From positions 1,550,001 to 1,614,000 of the forward strand of contig JAKGBX010000001.1 of the NCBI GenBank assembly GCA_021555075.1: a DNA stretch of 64,000 nt, written 5' to 3'. Below are positions 49,353 to 59,018 of this stretch, piece by piece; the first letter of the stretch is position 1; each line of letters begins with the position of its first letter. Below the pieces are notes generated by a model that was given only the letters and a program-made list of their open reading frames with translations, searched no databases and was not told the origin of the DNA. Source of the stretch: Rhodobacteraceae bacterium LMO-JJ12. Its GTDB lineage: Bacteria; Pseudomonadota; Alphaproteobacteria; Rhodobacterales; Rhodobacteraceae. Made by a program: the position numbers and the translations under genes.

Positions 49353-50415
49353 TGTTTTAGCTGTGTCCGCGGTGGTTTTGAGCGTTGCATCGCCAGTTCT
49401 GGCGGGGCCGTTGGGGCTTGGCCGGGCGGCGACGCCTGACGAGATTGCGGCGTGGGATATTGATGTGCGCCCGGATGGGATGGGCCTGCCGGAGGGCGAG
49501 GGATCGGTTCTGGACGGCGAAGAGATTTTTGCCGAGAAATGCGCCGTCTGTCATGGCGATTTTGGCGAGGCGGTGGACCGGTGGCCGGTTCTGGCCGGGG
49601 GGCAAGGCACCTTGGAGGATATGCGCCCGGTCAAGACGATTGGGTCATATTGGCCCTATCTGAGCACGGTTTTTGACTACGTGCATCGCGCCATGCCGTT
49701 TGGTGAGGCGCAGAGCCTTGAGGCGGATGAGACCTATGCGATTGTTGCGTATCTTTTGTATGTCAACGATCTGGTTGACGAGGATTTCGTGCTGAGCCGC
49801 GCGAATTTTACCGACCAAAAGCTACCCAATGAGGAGAACTTCTTTCTCGATGATCGTGGGGCTGACGGGGGCGAGTTGGAGAGTTTCACCGCGCCCGAGA
49901 TTTGCATGCAGAATTGCAAGGCCGACGTGAAGATTACGGCGCGGGCCGCGATAATTGACGTCACACCCGAGGACGGGGAAGCCCGCAAGGCGCGTGAAGC
50001 CAAACTGGCGACCGAAGAGGCTGGCGAGCAGCCGGAGGCAAGCGAGGCTGAGACCGCGCCGGAGCCTGAGGTTGCGCAGGAGACGGCGTTGGACCCTGAG
50101 TTGGTGAAGGCGGGTGAGAAGGTCTTCAAGAAGTGCAAAGCCTGTCATCAGGTGGGAGAGGGGGCCAAAAACCGCACCGGGCCAGAACTGAACGGCGTGA
50201 TTGGCCGCGACATGGCGTCTATTGACGGTTTCAAATATTCAGCGACACTAAGGACGATGGCGGAAGACGGGACGATCTGGGACGAAGGCAATATGGCCGA
50301 ATTTCTTAGAAAACCACGCGATTTCGTCAAAAAGACCAAGATGTCGTTTGTTGGATTGAAAAAGGATGAAGATATTCAAGCCGTGACAGAATATCTGAAG
50401 TCCTTTCCCGAGTAG
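49336..50415 (+). CDS. soxD: Diheme cytochrome c SoxD
   Basis: A 359-residue periplasmic cytochrome: signal peptide 1-23, heme sites C69-C72-H73 (CAVCH) and C267-C270-H271 (CKACH), joined by a Glu/Ala-rich linker at about 215-252. It takes electrons from SoxC. The ATG lies 17 bases inside the soxC end, with GGAGG before it. Confidence 0.96.
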   Translation: MSRFLNVLAVSAVVLSVASPVLAGPLGLGRAATPDEIAAWDIDVRPDGMGLPEGEGSVLDGEEIFAEKCAVCHGDFGEAVDRWPVLAGGQGTLEDMRPVKTIGSYWPYLSTVFDYVHRAMPFGEAQSLEADETYAIVAYLLYVNDLVDEDFVLSRANFTDQKLPNEENFFLDDRGADGGELESFTAPEICMQNCKADVKITARAAIIDVTPEDGEARKAREAKLATEEAGEQPEASEAETAPEPEVAQETALDPELVKAGEKVFKKCKACHQVGEGAKNRTGPELNGVIGRDMASIDGFKYSATLRTMAEDGTIWDEGNMAEFLRKPRDFVKKTKMSFVGLKKDEDIQAVTEYLKSFPE

Positions 50416-50495
50416 GGGAAGGCGCGAATATAACAAAGCGCGCGCTTCCGTTTTGCCATGATGGGGAGTCATGGCATGAAAAGGGAGGATGGCGT

Positions 50496-51347
50496 ATGGC
50501 GCGTGTGCGTCGCGAAGCGTTGAAGGGCGTAGGGGGGACGGAGACGTTTGCCCTATCAGACTGCGGCATCCCGGCCCATCTTCTCCAAACACGGCGTCGC
50601 ATTGTGAGCGGGGCGAAGCGGCGGATTGCTGCCAGCGCGTTGCGGGCAGTGATGTTGCTGGCGGCTAGTTTGCTTGTCGCGTCGGGTGCAAGGGCGGATG
50701 CAAAAGCCACGCCGATTGGAGATGCGCAAGCGGGTGAGATTCTGTTTGAGATTTGCGCAGCCTGTCATGAGGTGGGCGCGGGGGCCGAGAATGCGATTGG
50801 GCCGCATCTTAACGGTATTTTCGGTCGTAGGGCGGGATCGGTTGAAGATTTCAGCTATTCCCGCGGGTTGATCCGTGAAGGCAATTTCGGGCTTGTCTGG
50901 CAACTCGACAAGCTGGATGCCTATCTGGAAAATCCCAAAGCTCTGGTCAGCGATACGCGGATGAATTTTGACGGGATGGCAGACAAGGATGAGCGCGACG
51001 ATGTGCTGGCCTATCTGCGCCGCTTTTCCGACAGTCCACAAAACATCCCCGAGGCGTCGCCGACCGCGCGCAAGCGAGAGGTGGAATTGCCGCCTGAAAT
51101 TCTGAAGTTGGTGGGTGATCCGGAGTATGGCGAATACTTGGCCAATGAATGCACCACCTGTCATCAGCGGGACGGTGAATATGATGGAATTCCGTCGATT
51201 ATTTCTTGGCCCGAGGAAGATTTCATCATCGCGCTGCACGCTTACAAGACAAAGGTTCGCCCGCATCCGGTCATGCAGATGATGGCCGGGCGCTTGACGG
51301 ACGAAGAGATCGCAGCCTTGGCCGCGTATTTTGGGAGGCTGGAGTGA
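50496..51347 (+). CDS. soxE: Diheme cytochrome c SoxE
   Basis: A 283-residue cytochrome with heme sites C87-C90-H91 (CAACH) and C219-C222-H223 (CTTCH). The signal sequence (SALRAVMLLAASLLVASGA-RA, about 47-67) is preceded by a basic 45-residue extension, unusually long; GGGAGG before the ATG at 50496 supports this start, but a later one is possible. SoxE is the partner of the flavoprotein SoxF in Paracoccus, where it is dispensable for thiosulfate. Confidence 0.88.
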   Translation: MARVRREALKGVGGTETFALSDCGIPAHLLQTRRRIVSGAKRRIAASALRAVMLLAASLLVASGARADAKATPIGDAQAGEILFEICAACHEVGAGAENAIGPHLNGIFGRRAGSVEDFSYSRGLIREGNFGLVWQLDKLDAYLENPKALVSDTRMNFDGMADKDERDDVLAYLRRFSDSPQNIPEASPTARKREVELPPEILKLVGDPEYGEYLANECTTCHQRDGEYDGIPSIISWPEEDFIIALHAYKTKVRPHPVMQMMAGRLTDEEIAALAAYFGRLE

Positions 51348-51389
51348 TCCGGCGCAGGACGTAACGAAAACCCGAAGGGAGGAAATGAC

Positions 51390-52655
51390 ATGACATTGAA
51401 CAGACGAGCCTTTATTGGCACCGGGGCTGCGGCGGCAGCTGTGCTGAGTGCGCCGCATGTGCGCGCGGCAAGCGATGGTAAGCCACGCGTCATAGTGATC
51501 GGCGGCGGTGCTGGCGGGGCCACGGCGGCGCGCTATATCGCCAAGGACAGCAACACCGAGATTGATGTGACGCTGATCGAGCCGACGCGGATGTATTACA
51601 CCTGCTTCTTCTCAAACCTCTATATCGGGGGCTTCCGCGAGATCAGCTCGCTTGGGCATTCCTATGGTGCGTTGGCCAAACAGGGCGTGAACGTCGTGCA
51701 TGACTGGGCCGTGGGGGTGGACCGCGCGGCGCGCACCGTGACGTTGGCGGGGGGGGCAGTACTGCCCTATGATCGGTTGGTTCTGAGCCCGGGGATTGAT
51801 TTTGTCGATGGCGCCGTGCCGGGATGGGACGTGAGCGCGCAAAACAAGATGCCACATGCTTATAAGGCAGGGTCGCAATCAGAACTGCTGAAGGCGCAGG
51901 TCGAGGCGATGCCGGAGGGGGGTACCTTCTGCATGGTGGCGCCGCCCAATCCGTATCGCTGTCCTCCGGGGCCATATGAGCGGGTTTCGATGGTGGCGCA
52001 TCGCCTCAAGGAGATAAATCCGACGGCGAAGATTCTGGTGGCCGATCCCAAGCCCAAATTCTCGAAAGAGGGGCTGTTTCGCGAGGCCTGGGACACGCAT
52101 TACGCTGGCATGGTTGAATGGTTAGGCCCGGATTTCGGCGGTGACAAGGTAAGTGTGAACGCCGATGACATGACGGTGGATATCGACGGCGAGGTTGTGC
52201 ATGTCGATGTTTGCAATGTGATCCCGGCACAAAAAGCGGGGCGGATCTGTGAACTGGCCGGCGTTAACGAAGGCAATTGGGCACCTGTTGACGGGCACAC
52301 GATGCAGAGCCGTGTGGATGAGAATGTCCATGTTCTGGGCGATTCCTCTAATCAGGGCGACATGCCGAAATCGGGCTTCTCGGCCAACAGCCAGGCCAAG
52401 GTTTGCGCCATGGCAGTGCGCGGCGCGCTGACCGGGTCGAAAGTGTTTCCGGCCAAGTTCTCAAACACTTGCTGGAGCCTTCTCGGGAGCGAGAATGGCG
52501 TCAAGGTGGGCGCGACCTATGAGGCAATGGACGACAAGATCGCCGAGGTGGAAGGCTTTATCAGCGCGGTCGGCGAAGATGCGGCGATGCGCAAGGCCAC
52601 CTATGAGGAATCACTGGGTTGGTATGAGGGGATCACCAGCGACATCTTCGGCTGA
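51390..52655 (+). CDS. soxF: Flavocytochrome c sulfide dehydrogenase flavoprotein SoxF
   Basis: A 421-residue FCSD-type flavoprotein with Tat signal (NRRAFIGTGAAAAA) and FAD motif VIVIGGGAGGATAA at 34-47. Redox cysteines appear in MYYTCFFSNLYIGG, PYRCPPGPY and VCNVIPAQKAGRICELAG. With SoxE it can oxidise sulfide. soxG and soxH, which follow in Paracoccus, are absent here. GGGAGG precedes the ATG. Confidence 0.95.
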   Translation: MTLNRRAFIGTGAAAAAVLSAPHVRAASDGKPRVIVIGGGAGGATAARYIAKDSNTEIDVTLIEPTRMYYTCFFSNLYIGGFREISSLGHSYGALAKQGVNVVHDWAVGVDRAARTVTLAGGAVLPYDRLVLSPGIDFVDGAVPGWDVSAQNKMPHAYKAGSQSELLKAQVEAMPEGGTFCMVAPPNPYRCPPGPYERVSMVAHRLKEINPTAKILVADPKPKFSKEGLFREAWDTHYAGMVEWLGPDFGGDKVSVNADDMTVDIDGEVVHVDVCNVIPAQKAGRICELAGVNEGNWAPVDGHTMQSRVDENVHVLGDSSNQGDMPKSGFSANSQAKVCAMAVRGALTGSKVFPAKFSNTCWSLLGSENGVKVGATYEAMDDKIAEVEGFISAVGEDAAMRKATYEESLGWYEGITSDIFG

Positions 52656-52681
52656 TCGGAGTGTTATAGGCAGGAATGGGG

Positions 52682-52707
52682 AGGGCGGTGCGTAGGTGCC
52701 GCCCTTT
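52682..52707 (+). terminator. Probable terminator of soxCDEF
   Basis: A 7-bp stem AGGGCGG / CCGCCCT with a 10-base loop, followed by a short TTTAT; the U-tract is weak. Confidence 0.5.
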
Positions 52708-52792
52708 ATCGTGGGGGGGGTGGGGAATGGCGGGTTTGAGCCCAAAGTGCCAGATGCTGCGATCTGCATGAATGTCTGTTTTTGGTACGCCG

Positions 52793-53398
52793 CTACCGCT
52801 CATTTGGCTCTACCCGCGCGATGCCGCGCCATACCAGATCGAACACGCGGTTCAATTCGCACCTTTCCATTTGCGCACCACCTGTCGAGGCCCGACGGGC
52901 AAGTGTGATGGCAGGGGAGGCGAGAATGATCTCAAGGGTTTTGACGGGCGCTTGGACCAGCACTTGGCTGTCTATCCCCATTTGGATCTCGGCAAGAATC
53001 TCGCTTCCCATTTTGTTAAGCAGCATATCCTCCTGAAAGGCGGTGCGAATTTCGGCGGACATCATTTCAGTAAACTGGAAGTCTTTGGGGACAGTGAGGC
53101 CATACTCCACTAGTGCAAACCACATCGCGCGCAAACGTTCGGTTGCCCCGTCCTTCTCGCGCGCCGCTGTCATCATCGCATCGTGGATATCTGATTTCAC
53201 CTGCTTGTAGACCCAAAACAGCAAATCATCCTTTGTTTCATGGTACCGGTAGAGCGTTCCAACAGACAGTTTCGCCCGTTTTGCGATTTTATTGACAGAG
53301 ACGGCGGTTGAGCCAACTTTCGCGACCTCTTCAATTGTCGCCGCGCGTATGGCCTTTGGTTTGTCGCCGGATTTTGTTCGCGCCAAGGGGCTCTCCAT
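52793..53398 (-). CDS. TetR-family transcriptional regulator, 201 aa
   Basis: An N-terminal HTH is clear (SVNKIAKRAKLSVGTLYRYH, about 34-53). The C-terminal ligand domain is helical with no recognised ligand. ATG at 53398 is chosen; TTG at 53419, with AGGT upstream, would add seven residues. It is divergent from an SDR gene and its probable operators lie in the shared promoter. It likely represses both. Confidence 0.88.
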   Translation of the reverse strand: MESPLARTKSGDKPKAIRAATIEEVAKVGSTAVSVNKIAKRAKLSVGTLYRYHETKDDLLFWVYKQVKSDIHDAMMTAAREKDGATERLRAMWFALVEYGLTVPKDFQFTEMMSAEIRTAFQEDMLLNKMGSEILAEIQMGIDSQVLVQAPVKTLEIILASPAITLARRASTGGAQMERCELNRVFDLVWRGIARVEPNER

Positions 53399-53440
53399 CT
53401 CTGATTGGGTCTTGGCCAAGTTAACCTAAGCTCGCGGGAA

Positions 53441-53468
53441 TTGACAATGAGCATGTGCTCATTATATC
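53441..53468 (+). promoter_or_regulatory. Promoter of the SDR gene
   Basis: TTGACA (perfect -35) and TATATC (4 of 6 for -10) with a 16-base spacer. The first TetR operator fills the spacer. Confidence 0.65.
53448..53461. promoter_or_regulatory. TetR operator 1
   Basis: TGAGCA-N2-TGCTCA, extended to AATGAGCA/TGCTCATT. It lies between the -35 and -10 of the SDR promoter. Confidence 0.75.
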
Positions 53469-53472
53469 GAAG

Positions 53473-53486
53473 TGAGCACATGCTCA
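53473..53486. promoter_or_regulatory. TetR operator 2
   Basis: TGAGCA-N2-TGCTCA, 25 bases centre to centre from operator 1, placed over the expected transcription start. Confidence 0.75.
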
Positions 53487-53516
53487 TTTATAACCCAAAC
53501 GAAGGGAATGTCCCAC

Positions 53517-54374
53517 ATGTCTAAAGTCGTCCTCATCACCGGCACCTCAACCGGCCTTGGTATCAGCCTTGCGGTTCAGGCCGCGCAAGCGGGTCACACA
53601 GTTTATGCGACTATGCGCAATCTCGCCAAGAAAGACGGCCTTGAAGCCGCTGCCTCTAAGGCTGGCGTTTCGGTGCGTATTTTGCAGCTCGACGTGCAGG
53701 ACGCTGCCTCCGTTAATGCCGCTGTGGACACCGTCATCGACGCAGAGGGCCGCATCGACACGCTGGTCAACAATGCGGGCGCGGGTTTTGTACGCACGAC
53801 CGAGCAAGCTAGCGAAGACGAAATTGACTGGGTGATGGACGTGAACTTTATGGGCGTAGTGCGGTGCACCAAGGCGGTCATACCCCATATGCGCAAAGCG
53901 CGCTCTGGCCATGTCATCACGATATCCTCCGTTGGTGGTTTGGTCGGGCAGCCGTTCAACGAGATCTATTGCGCCGCCAAATTCGCCGTTGAGGGATATT
54001 CCGAGGCGTTGGCGTCTTATGTTACGCCAAATTTCGGGATCAACTTTACCACCGTTGAACCCGGCGGCATCCAGTCCGAATTCGCCAACAACGTGTTGAA
54101 ACAGGTGGAGGACACTGGCGGCATGCTGGAGGACGAGTATTTGCCCATCCTGCAAAAATACATCGGCGGCGCTCAGAACCGTCAGGGCGGGGAGGACATC
54201 TACCAGACTGCCGACGAAGTTGCCGCAGTGGTGATGCAGTGTATGGAAGCTGAAACCCCGCCGATCCGCACCCGCACGTCAAAATGGGGCGAGGACTTTA
54301 CCCGTCTCAAGACCGGGCTTGATCCGAAGGGCGAACGGCAGCAAGCAGCGGTGATAGAACAGTTTCTGAGCTGA
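53517..54374 (+). CDS. Short-chain dehydrogenase/reductase, 285 aa
   Basis: A classical SDR: cofactor motif TGTSTGLG near 9-16, NNAGAG near 85, ISSVGG, and active-site YCAAK near 152-156. The fold and C-terminal extension resemble the 17-beta-HSD-like classical group. ATG at 53517 is chosen since AAGGGA lies 9 bases upstream. It is under control of the divergent TetR regulator. Substrate unknown, probably the ligand or a product of what TetR senses. Confidence 0.9.
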   Translation: MSKVVLITGTSTGLGISLAVQAAQAGHTVYATMRNLAKKDGLEAAASKAGVSVRILQLDVQDAASVNAAVDTVIDAEGRIDTLVNNAGAGFVRTTEQASEDEIDWVMDVNFMGVVRCTKAVIPHMRKARSGHVITISSVGGLVGQPFNEIYCAAKFAVEGYSEALASYVTPNFGINFTTVEPGGIQSEFANNVLKQVEDTGGMLEDEYLPILQKYIGGAQNRQGGEDIYQTADEVAAVVMQCMEAETPPIRTRTSKWGEDFTRLKTGLDPKGERQQAAVIEQFLS

Positions 54375-54490
54375 AGTGGCCCCTATAGGAGCTGGCCCAA
54401 AGACAGAGCCGAACAACGAGACCAGCCTTTCGGACAGAGCGCAGCGAAAGGGCGCTTTGTCCGCATACCCGACCGCCACTCCTCCCCTAC

Positions 54491-54512
54491 CAACGCAGAA
54501 TTCTGCGTTGGC
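54491..54512. repeat. 22-bp perfect palindrome
   Basis: CCAACGCAGAA joined to its exact inverse, no spacer. It lies between the SDR gene and the GlxA-type regulator gene, convergent ends, with no U-tract. Confidence 0.8.
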
Positions 54513-54578
54513 AGCTTTCCAGCCACGGGGGTGTTTCAGCGTATCCATCAGAGAGACCTGCGGTGCGATACCCTCAAT

Positions 54579-55586
54579 TCAAGCCCAAAAGCTGCGGAAT
54601 TGGTGGGGTGGGTGGCCGTATTTCTTGCGGAAGCGCCGCGCGAGGTGGCTGGAGGTGGAAAAGCCGGTGGCGACGGCGATTTGCATCACGCTCATGTTGG
54701 TTTCGCGCAGAAGGGCAAAGGCGCGTGACAGGCGGATGTCGAGATAGCAATTCATCGGGCTTTGACGCATGTAGCGTTTGAAAAGCCGCTCAAGCTGACG
54801 GCGCGAAACGGCAAGTTCTTCGCAGAGTTGTTCGATGGATCGCGGCTCTTCGATTTCTTTGTGCATCAGGGTGAGGGCCGAGAGCAGATGCGGGTTGCGC
54901 GAGCCGATGGCGATGGAATGGGCGGATTTCTGGGGAGAGGAGGCGCCGATCGAGCGCATGTGCAGGCACATGTCGGCAACCAGGATGGCAAGCTCGGGGC
55001 CGTGGGATTTCTCGATCAGGGCCAGCATCATGTCGATGGCAGCATTGCCGCCACCGCAGGTCAGGATGGGGCCGTCGATTTCGAAAAGGTTGGGGGTGGG
55101 GGTGAGCATCGGGAAATGCTCGCAAAACCCGTCCTGATTTTCCCAGTGCAGGGTGAAACGGCGATTGCGCAGCAAACCGGCTTCGGCCAGCGCATAGCTG
55201 CCGGTGCAAATACCGCCGAGGTGACGCCCGAAGCGGTTCTCGCGTCTGATCCAGGCCAACACGCCGGGCGAGGCGGCGCGTTCCGGCTCGACCCCGGAGC
55301 AGACAAAGCCGATTGCCTCGGCCGGGAGGGCGCTGAGGGCTTGATCGGGGGTCACGCTCAGCCCGTTCGAGCAGACGACGGGGGCGTTGTCTTCGGTCAT
55401 TGTGAACCAGCGATAGAGTTGTTGGCCGGTGAGTTGATTGGCGATGCGCAACGGTTCAATGGCGGCGGCCAGTGCCAGCATCGTGACCTTGGGGAGCAAC
55501 AGGAAGTGAAATTCCTGAGGCGGGCCGGCGTAACCGATTTCGAGATGCGCCGATCCGCCTTTTTCAATGAAGCTGCGCGATGGCAT
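54579..55586 (-). CDS. GlxA-family AraC-type transcriptional regulator, 335 aa
   Basis: An N-terminal DJ-1/PfpI-like domain (about 20-200, with GGICTGSYALAEAGLL as the nucleophile-elbow-like turn) and a C-terminal AraC HTH (about 232-330, LCEELAVSRRQLERLFKRYM and MQIAVATGFSTSSHLARRFR). Such regulators in relatives control glycine betaine, carnitine or arginine metabolism. GGAG precedes the ATG at 55586. Target genes are not evident nearby. Confidence 0.93.
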   Translation of the reverse strand: MPSRSFIEKGGSAHLEIGYAGPPQEFHFLLLPKVTMLALAAAIEPLRIANQLTGQQLYRWFTMTEDNAPVVCSNGLSVTPDQALSALPAEAIGFVCSGVEPERAASPGVLAWIRRENRFGRHLGGICTGSYALAEAGLLRNRRFTLHWENQDGFCEHFPMLTPTPNLFEIDGPILTCGGGNAAIDMMLALIEKSHGPELAILVADMCLHMRSIGASSPQKSAHSIAIGSRNPHLLSALTLMHKEIEEPRSIEQLCEELAVSRRQLERLFKRYMRQSPMNCYLDIRLSRAFALLRETNMSVMQIAVATGFSTSSHLARRFRKKYGHPPHQFRSFWA

Positions 55587-55876
55587 TGTGATCTCCGAAT
55601 ATTGGGTGCGTTCCGCCGGGTGATCGGGTGGATTGATGAGCGGGCGTCGCGAAGCACATTGAGAATGGCGCATTCTAAGCGTTAATCAGCCCTGAGGAAG
55701 GTGCCAGATCAGAAAGCGGCATGTAATGCGACATTTGCGGCGGTTTATTCATTGGACGGAATAATCCTGAGGCGGGCGAAATCAACCGCACGCCCTTGCG
55801 GCTCCCGGAGCGCATGACTAAGACTCCCTTAGCAACTCGGCGTTATTGATCAGATTGAAGCAGCAGGCAGGACCAG

Positions 55877-56503
55877 ATGAAAGATCCGTTGGACATATAT
55901 ATGAACACGCTCGTGCCCATGGTGGTCGAGCAGACCAGCCGCGGCGAACGCGCCTATGACATTTTCTCGCGCCTTTTGAAGGAGCGGATCATTTTCCTTT
56001 CGGGGCCGGTGCATGATGGTATGTCGAGCCTTATCGTGGCGCAGCTCTTGCACCTTGAGGCAGAGAATCCGAGCAAGGAAATCTCGATGTACATCAACTC
56101 GCCCGGTGGCGTGGTGACAAGCGGGCTGTCGATCTATGACACGATGCAATACATCAAGCCGAAGGTTTCGACGCTTGTTGTCGGTCAGGCCGCCTCGATG
56201 GGGTCGCTTTTGCTGACGGCGGGTGAGCCGGGGATGCGGTTCAGCTTGCCCAACAGCCGGATCATGGTGCACCAGCCGAGCGGCGGGTATCAGGGGCAGG
56301 CGACGGATATCATGATTCACGCTGAAGAGACGTTGAAACTGAAAAAGCGGCTCAACGAAATTTATGTGAAACATACGGGCCGCAAGCTCAAAGAAGTGGA
56401 AAATGCGCTGGAACGCGACAATTTCATGGACCCGGTCGAGGCCAAGGCCTGGGGCCTGATCGACGAGATCGTGGAAAGCCGCGCCAAGGGCGACGAGGAC
56501 TGA
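55877..56503 (+). CDS. clpP: ATP-dependent Clp protease proteolytic subunit ClpP
   Basis: A 208-residue serine protease with catalytic triad S107 (GQAASMGS), H132 (MVHQPSGG) and D181 (RDNFMD). It forms tetradecamers with the ClpX unfoldase encoded next. A terminator separates the two genes, so clpX may have its own promoter. Confidence 0.97.
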   Translation: MKDPLDIYMNTLVPMVVEQTSRGERAYDIFSRLLKERIIFLSGPVHDGMSSLIVAQLLHLEAENPSKEISMYINSPGGVVTSGLSIYDTMQYIKPKVSTLVVGQAASMGSLLLTAGEPGMRFSLPNSRIMVHQPSGGYQGQATDIMIHAEETLKLKKRLNEIYVKHTGRKLKEVENALERDNFMDPVEAKAWGLIDEIVESRAKGDED

Positions 56504-56511
56504 GAGCATGT

Positions 56512-56541
56512 CGCCCCGTCATCAAGCGGGGCGGCGTTTTT
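56512..56541 (+). terminator. Terminator between clpP and clpX
   Basis: A 7-bp stem CGCCCCG / CGGGGCG with an 8-base loop, then GCG and TTTTT, 9 bases after clpP. Confidence 0.75.
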
Positions 56542-56646
56542 GAGATTGTGACCTGCTTTGGCATGGCATAAGCTTGGCGTCACACGGGAAAGATACTCCA
56601 GGGGCTCGCCGCTGGGTGAGCGCGAGACAGGCCTGAAAGGACGATC

Positions 56647-57924
56647 ATGTCGACAAATTCCGGCAACGGTGACAGCAAAAACACACTTTATTGCAGCTTT
56701 TGCGGTAAAAGCCAGCATGAGGTGCGCAAGCTGATTGCGGGGCCGACCGTGTTCATATGCGACGAATGTGTCGAGTTGTGCATGGATATCATTCGCGAGG
56801 AAACCAAGAGCGCCGGGCTGAAATCCAGCGAAGGCGTACCCACGCCGATGGATATCTGCGAAGTCCTTGACGACTATGTGATCGGTCAGGCGATGGCCAA
56901 GAGGGTTCTCTCGGTCGCGGTGCATAACCACTACAAGCGGCTTAATCATTCGCAAAAGGGTTCGGACATCGAGCTGGCGAAATCCAACATTCTGCTGATC
57001 GGTCCGACCGGCTGTGGCAAGACGTTGCTGGCGCAGACGCTGGCGCGGATTCTGGACGTGCCGTTTACCATGGCGGATGCGACCACACTGACCGAGGCGG
57101 GGTATGTTGGCGAGGATGTGGAAAATATCATCCTCAAGCTGCTGCAATCGAGCGAATACAACGTCGATCGCGCACAGCGCGGCATCGTCTATATCGACGA
57201 GGTCGACAAGATCACCCGCAAGAGCGAAAATCCCAGCATCACCCGCGATGTGAGCGGAGAAGGTGTGCAGCAGGCTTTGCTGAAGCTGATGGAGGGCACT
57301 GTGGCCTCTGTTCCGCCGCAGGGCGGGCGCAAGCATCCGCAGCAGGAATTCCTTCAGGTGGATACGACCAACATCCTGTTCATCTGTGGCGGTGCCTTTT
57401 CGGGGCTCGACAAGATTATCGCGCAGCGCGGCAAGGGGTCGGCCATGGGCTTTGGCGCCGATGTGCGCGAACAGGATGCGCGCGGCGTCGGCGAAGTGTT
57501 CAAGGATCTTGAGCCGGAAGACCTTTTGAAATTCGGGCTGATCCCGGAATTTGTCGGGCGTCTGCCGGTGATCGCGACGCTGGAAGATCTGGATGAGGAT
57601 GCGCTTGTCACCATTCTGACCAAGCCGAAAAACGCGCTGATCAAGCAGTATCAGCGCCTGTTCGAGCTGGAAGATGCCAAGCTGACGTTCACGGATGATG
57701 CGCTGAGCGCGATTGCCAAGCGGGCAATTGAACGCAAGACCGGCGCGCGCGGTCTGCGATCGATCCTTGAAGAGGTGCTTTTGGATACGATGTTTGAATT
57801 GCCCGGCATGGAGAACGTCGAAGAGGTGGTGGTGAACGAGGAAGCGGTTGTGCATGCCGAAGCCAGACCGCTTATCATTTATGCCGAAGCCAAGAAGACC
57901 AAAGAAGGTGCCAGCGCGGGCTGA
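56647..57924 (+). CDS. clpX: ATP-dependent Clp protease ATP-binding subunit ClpX
   Basis: A 425-residue AAA+ unfoldase. The zinc-binding domain has C16, C19, C38, C41; Walker A GPTGCGKT is near 118-125, Walker [11 protein letters not shown] near 180-189, and the pore and sensor motifs follow ([14 protein letters not shown]). It recognises substrates for ClpP. Confidence 0.97.
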   Translation: MSTNSGNGDSKNTLYCSFCGKSQHEVRKLIAGPTVFICDECVELCMDIIREETKSAGLKSSEGVPTPMDICEVLDDYVIGQAMAKRVLSVAVHNHYKRLNHSQKGSDIELAKSNILLIGPTGCGKTLLAQTLARILDVPFTMADATTLTEAGYVGEDVENIILKLLQSSEYNVDRAQRGIVYIDEVDKITRKSENPSITRDVSGEGVQQALLKLMEGTVASVPPQGGRKHPQQEFLQVDTTNILFICGGAFSGLDKIIAQRGKGSAMGFGADVREQDARGVGEVFKDLEPEDLLKFGLIPEFVGRLPVIATLEDLDEDALVTILTKPKNALIKQYQRLFELEDAKLTFTDDALSAIAKRAIERKTGARGLRSILEEVLLDTMFELPGMENVEEVVVNEEAVVHAEARPLIIYAEAKKTKEGASAG

Positions 57925-57956
57925 GACGCCGACTAAATGAACCGAGAATAATGAGA

Positions 57957-57984
57957 GGGCGACCTGTGAGGGCCGCCCTTTTTT
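57957..57984 (+). terminator. Terminator after clpX
   Basis: An 8-bp stem GGGCGACC / GGCCGCCC with one mismatch and a 6-base loop, followed by TTTTTT. Confidence 0.8.
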
Positions 57985-58154
57985 CTGGCTTGGCGGTGTT
58001 GGTCTTTGAAGCGCATAATATTGCAGGCATTAAGCGCAGGCATGCCGTCCGGCAGTTTTGCGCAAATCCCAACAGCCCCGCGCGATTCCCTATTCGCGGC
58101 GCTGGACCTTTGGCACGGGATGGGGCATAGGAAAGGAAATAGCGGAGGCACGCC

Positions 58155-58538
58155 ATGGGCATTCTCAAATCCATTCTGCGCGCGGTTACCTGGTGGGACG
58201 GCAGCACACTCAACACCCAGCTCTACACCTGGCGCAAAGGTGTGAAGGTTGGCGAAGATGAGCAGGGCAATGTCTTTTATCGCTCGCGTCAGGGTGATCG
58301 GCGCTGGGTGATCTATAACGGCGAAACCGAAGCCACACGGATCAGCGCCGATTGGCATGGCTGGCTGCATCATACATTTGACGAGATGCCCTCCGAGACG
58401 CCGCTTGTGCACAAGGCCTGGGAAAAGCCGCATCGCGAAAATCCGACCGGCTCGTTGCTGGCCTATGCTCCTGCGGGGTCGATCCGCATGGGCGAGCCCA
58501 AGAAACGCAGCGATTACGAGGCGTGGACGCCTGAATAG
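58155..58538 (+). CDS. NDUFA12-family complex I accessory protein
   Basis: A 127-residue homologue of mitochondrial NDUFA12 (B17.2). Features: [19 protein letters not shown] near 11-29, [20 protein letters not shown] near 49-68, and [10 protein letters not shown]. It is one of the few supernumerary complex I subunits shared with alphaproteobacteria. It is encoded 30 kb from the nuo operon. GGAGG precedes the ATG. Confidence 0.93.
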   Translation: MGILKSILRAVTWWDGSTLNTQLYTWRKGVKVGEDEQGNVFYRSRQGDRRWVIYNGETEATRISADWHGWLHHTFDEMPSETPLVHKAWEKPHRENPTGSLLAYAPAGSIRMGEPKKRSDYEAWTPE

Positions 58539-58550
58539 GGGCGGACAGTT

Positions 58551-59018
58551 ATGGGCGAAAACACCACAGAAGTACTGGTTGGCGGGGCGGTTTTGGCCGC
58601 AGCACTTGGATTCGTGATCTATGCGGGGCAGGCGACGGGCTTTGGCGCCACTTCGGGCGGATATGGGTTGAATGCGTCTTTCCGCTCGGTCGAGGGTGTG
58701 ACCGTGGGCACGGATGTGCGGCTGGCGGGTGTGAAGATCGGCACGGTGACCGGTGTGGAGTTGAATTCCGAGACATTCCGCGCCGATACGACATTCTCGG
58801 TGCTTCAAGGAATTCAGATCCCCGATGACAGCGCGGTCGTGGTCTCCTCCGAGGGGCTTCTGGGTGGTAATTTCGTGGAAATCTTCCCTGGTGGGTCGCC
58901 GTTTTACTATGAGCCGGGAAGCGAGATCGAGGATACCCAGGGATCGGTTTCTCTGATCAACCTGCTGCTGAAATATGTTGGCAGTGGTGGGGCGGAGGAC
59001 GCCGGAGCGACGCAATGA
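58551..59018 (+). CDS. mlaD: MlaD-family lipid-transport protein
   Basis: A 155-residue protein with one N-terminal membrane helix (about 7-26) and an MCE domain (SFRSVEGVTVGTDVRLAGVK near 43-62, then VVVSSEGLLGGNFVEIFPGG). MlaD is the periplasmic phospholipid-binding ring of the Mla system for outer-membrane asymmetry. The partner genes mlaE, mlaF and mlaB are not in the window. It overlaps the next gene by four bases. Confidence 0.92.
   Translation: MGENTTEVLVGGAVLAAALGFVIYAGQATGFGATSGGYGLNASFRSVEGVTVGTDVRLAGVKIGTVTGVELNSETFRADTTFSVLQGIQIPDDSAVVVSSEGLLGGNFVEIFPGGSPFYYEPGSEIEDTQGSVSLINLLLKYVGSGGAEDAGATQ

Noticed and set aside
55740-55876. Heat-shock (sigma-32) promoter before clpP
   Set aside because: A CTTG-like and a CAT-like string can be picked out, but spacing and matches are too weak to support it.
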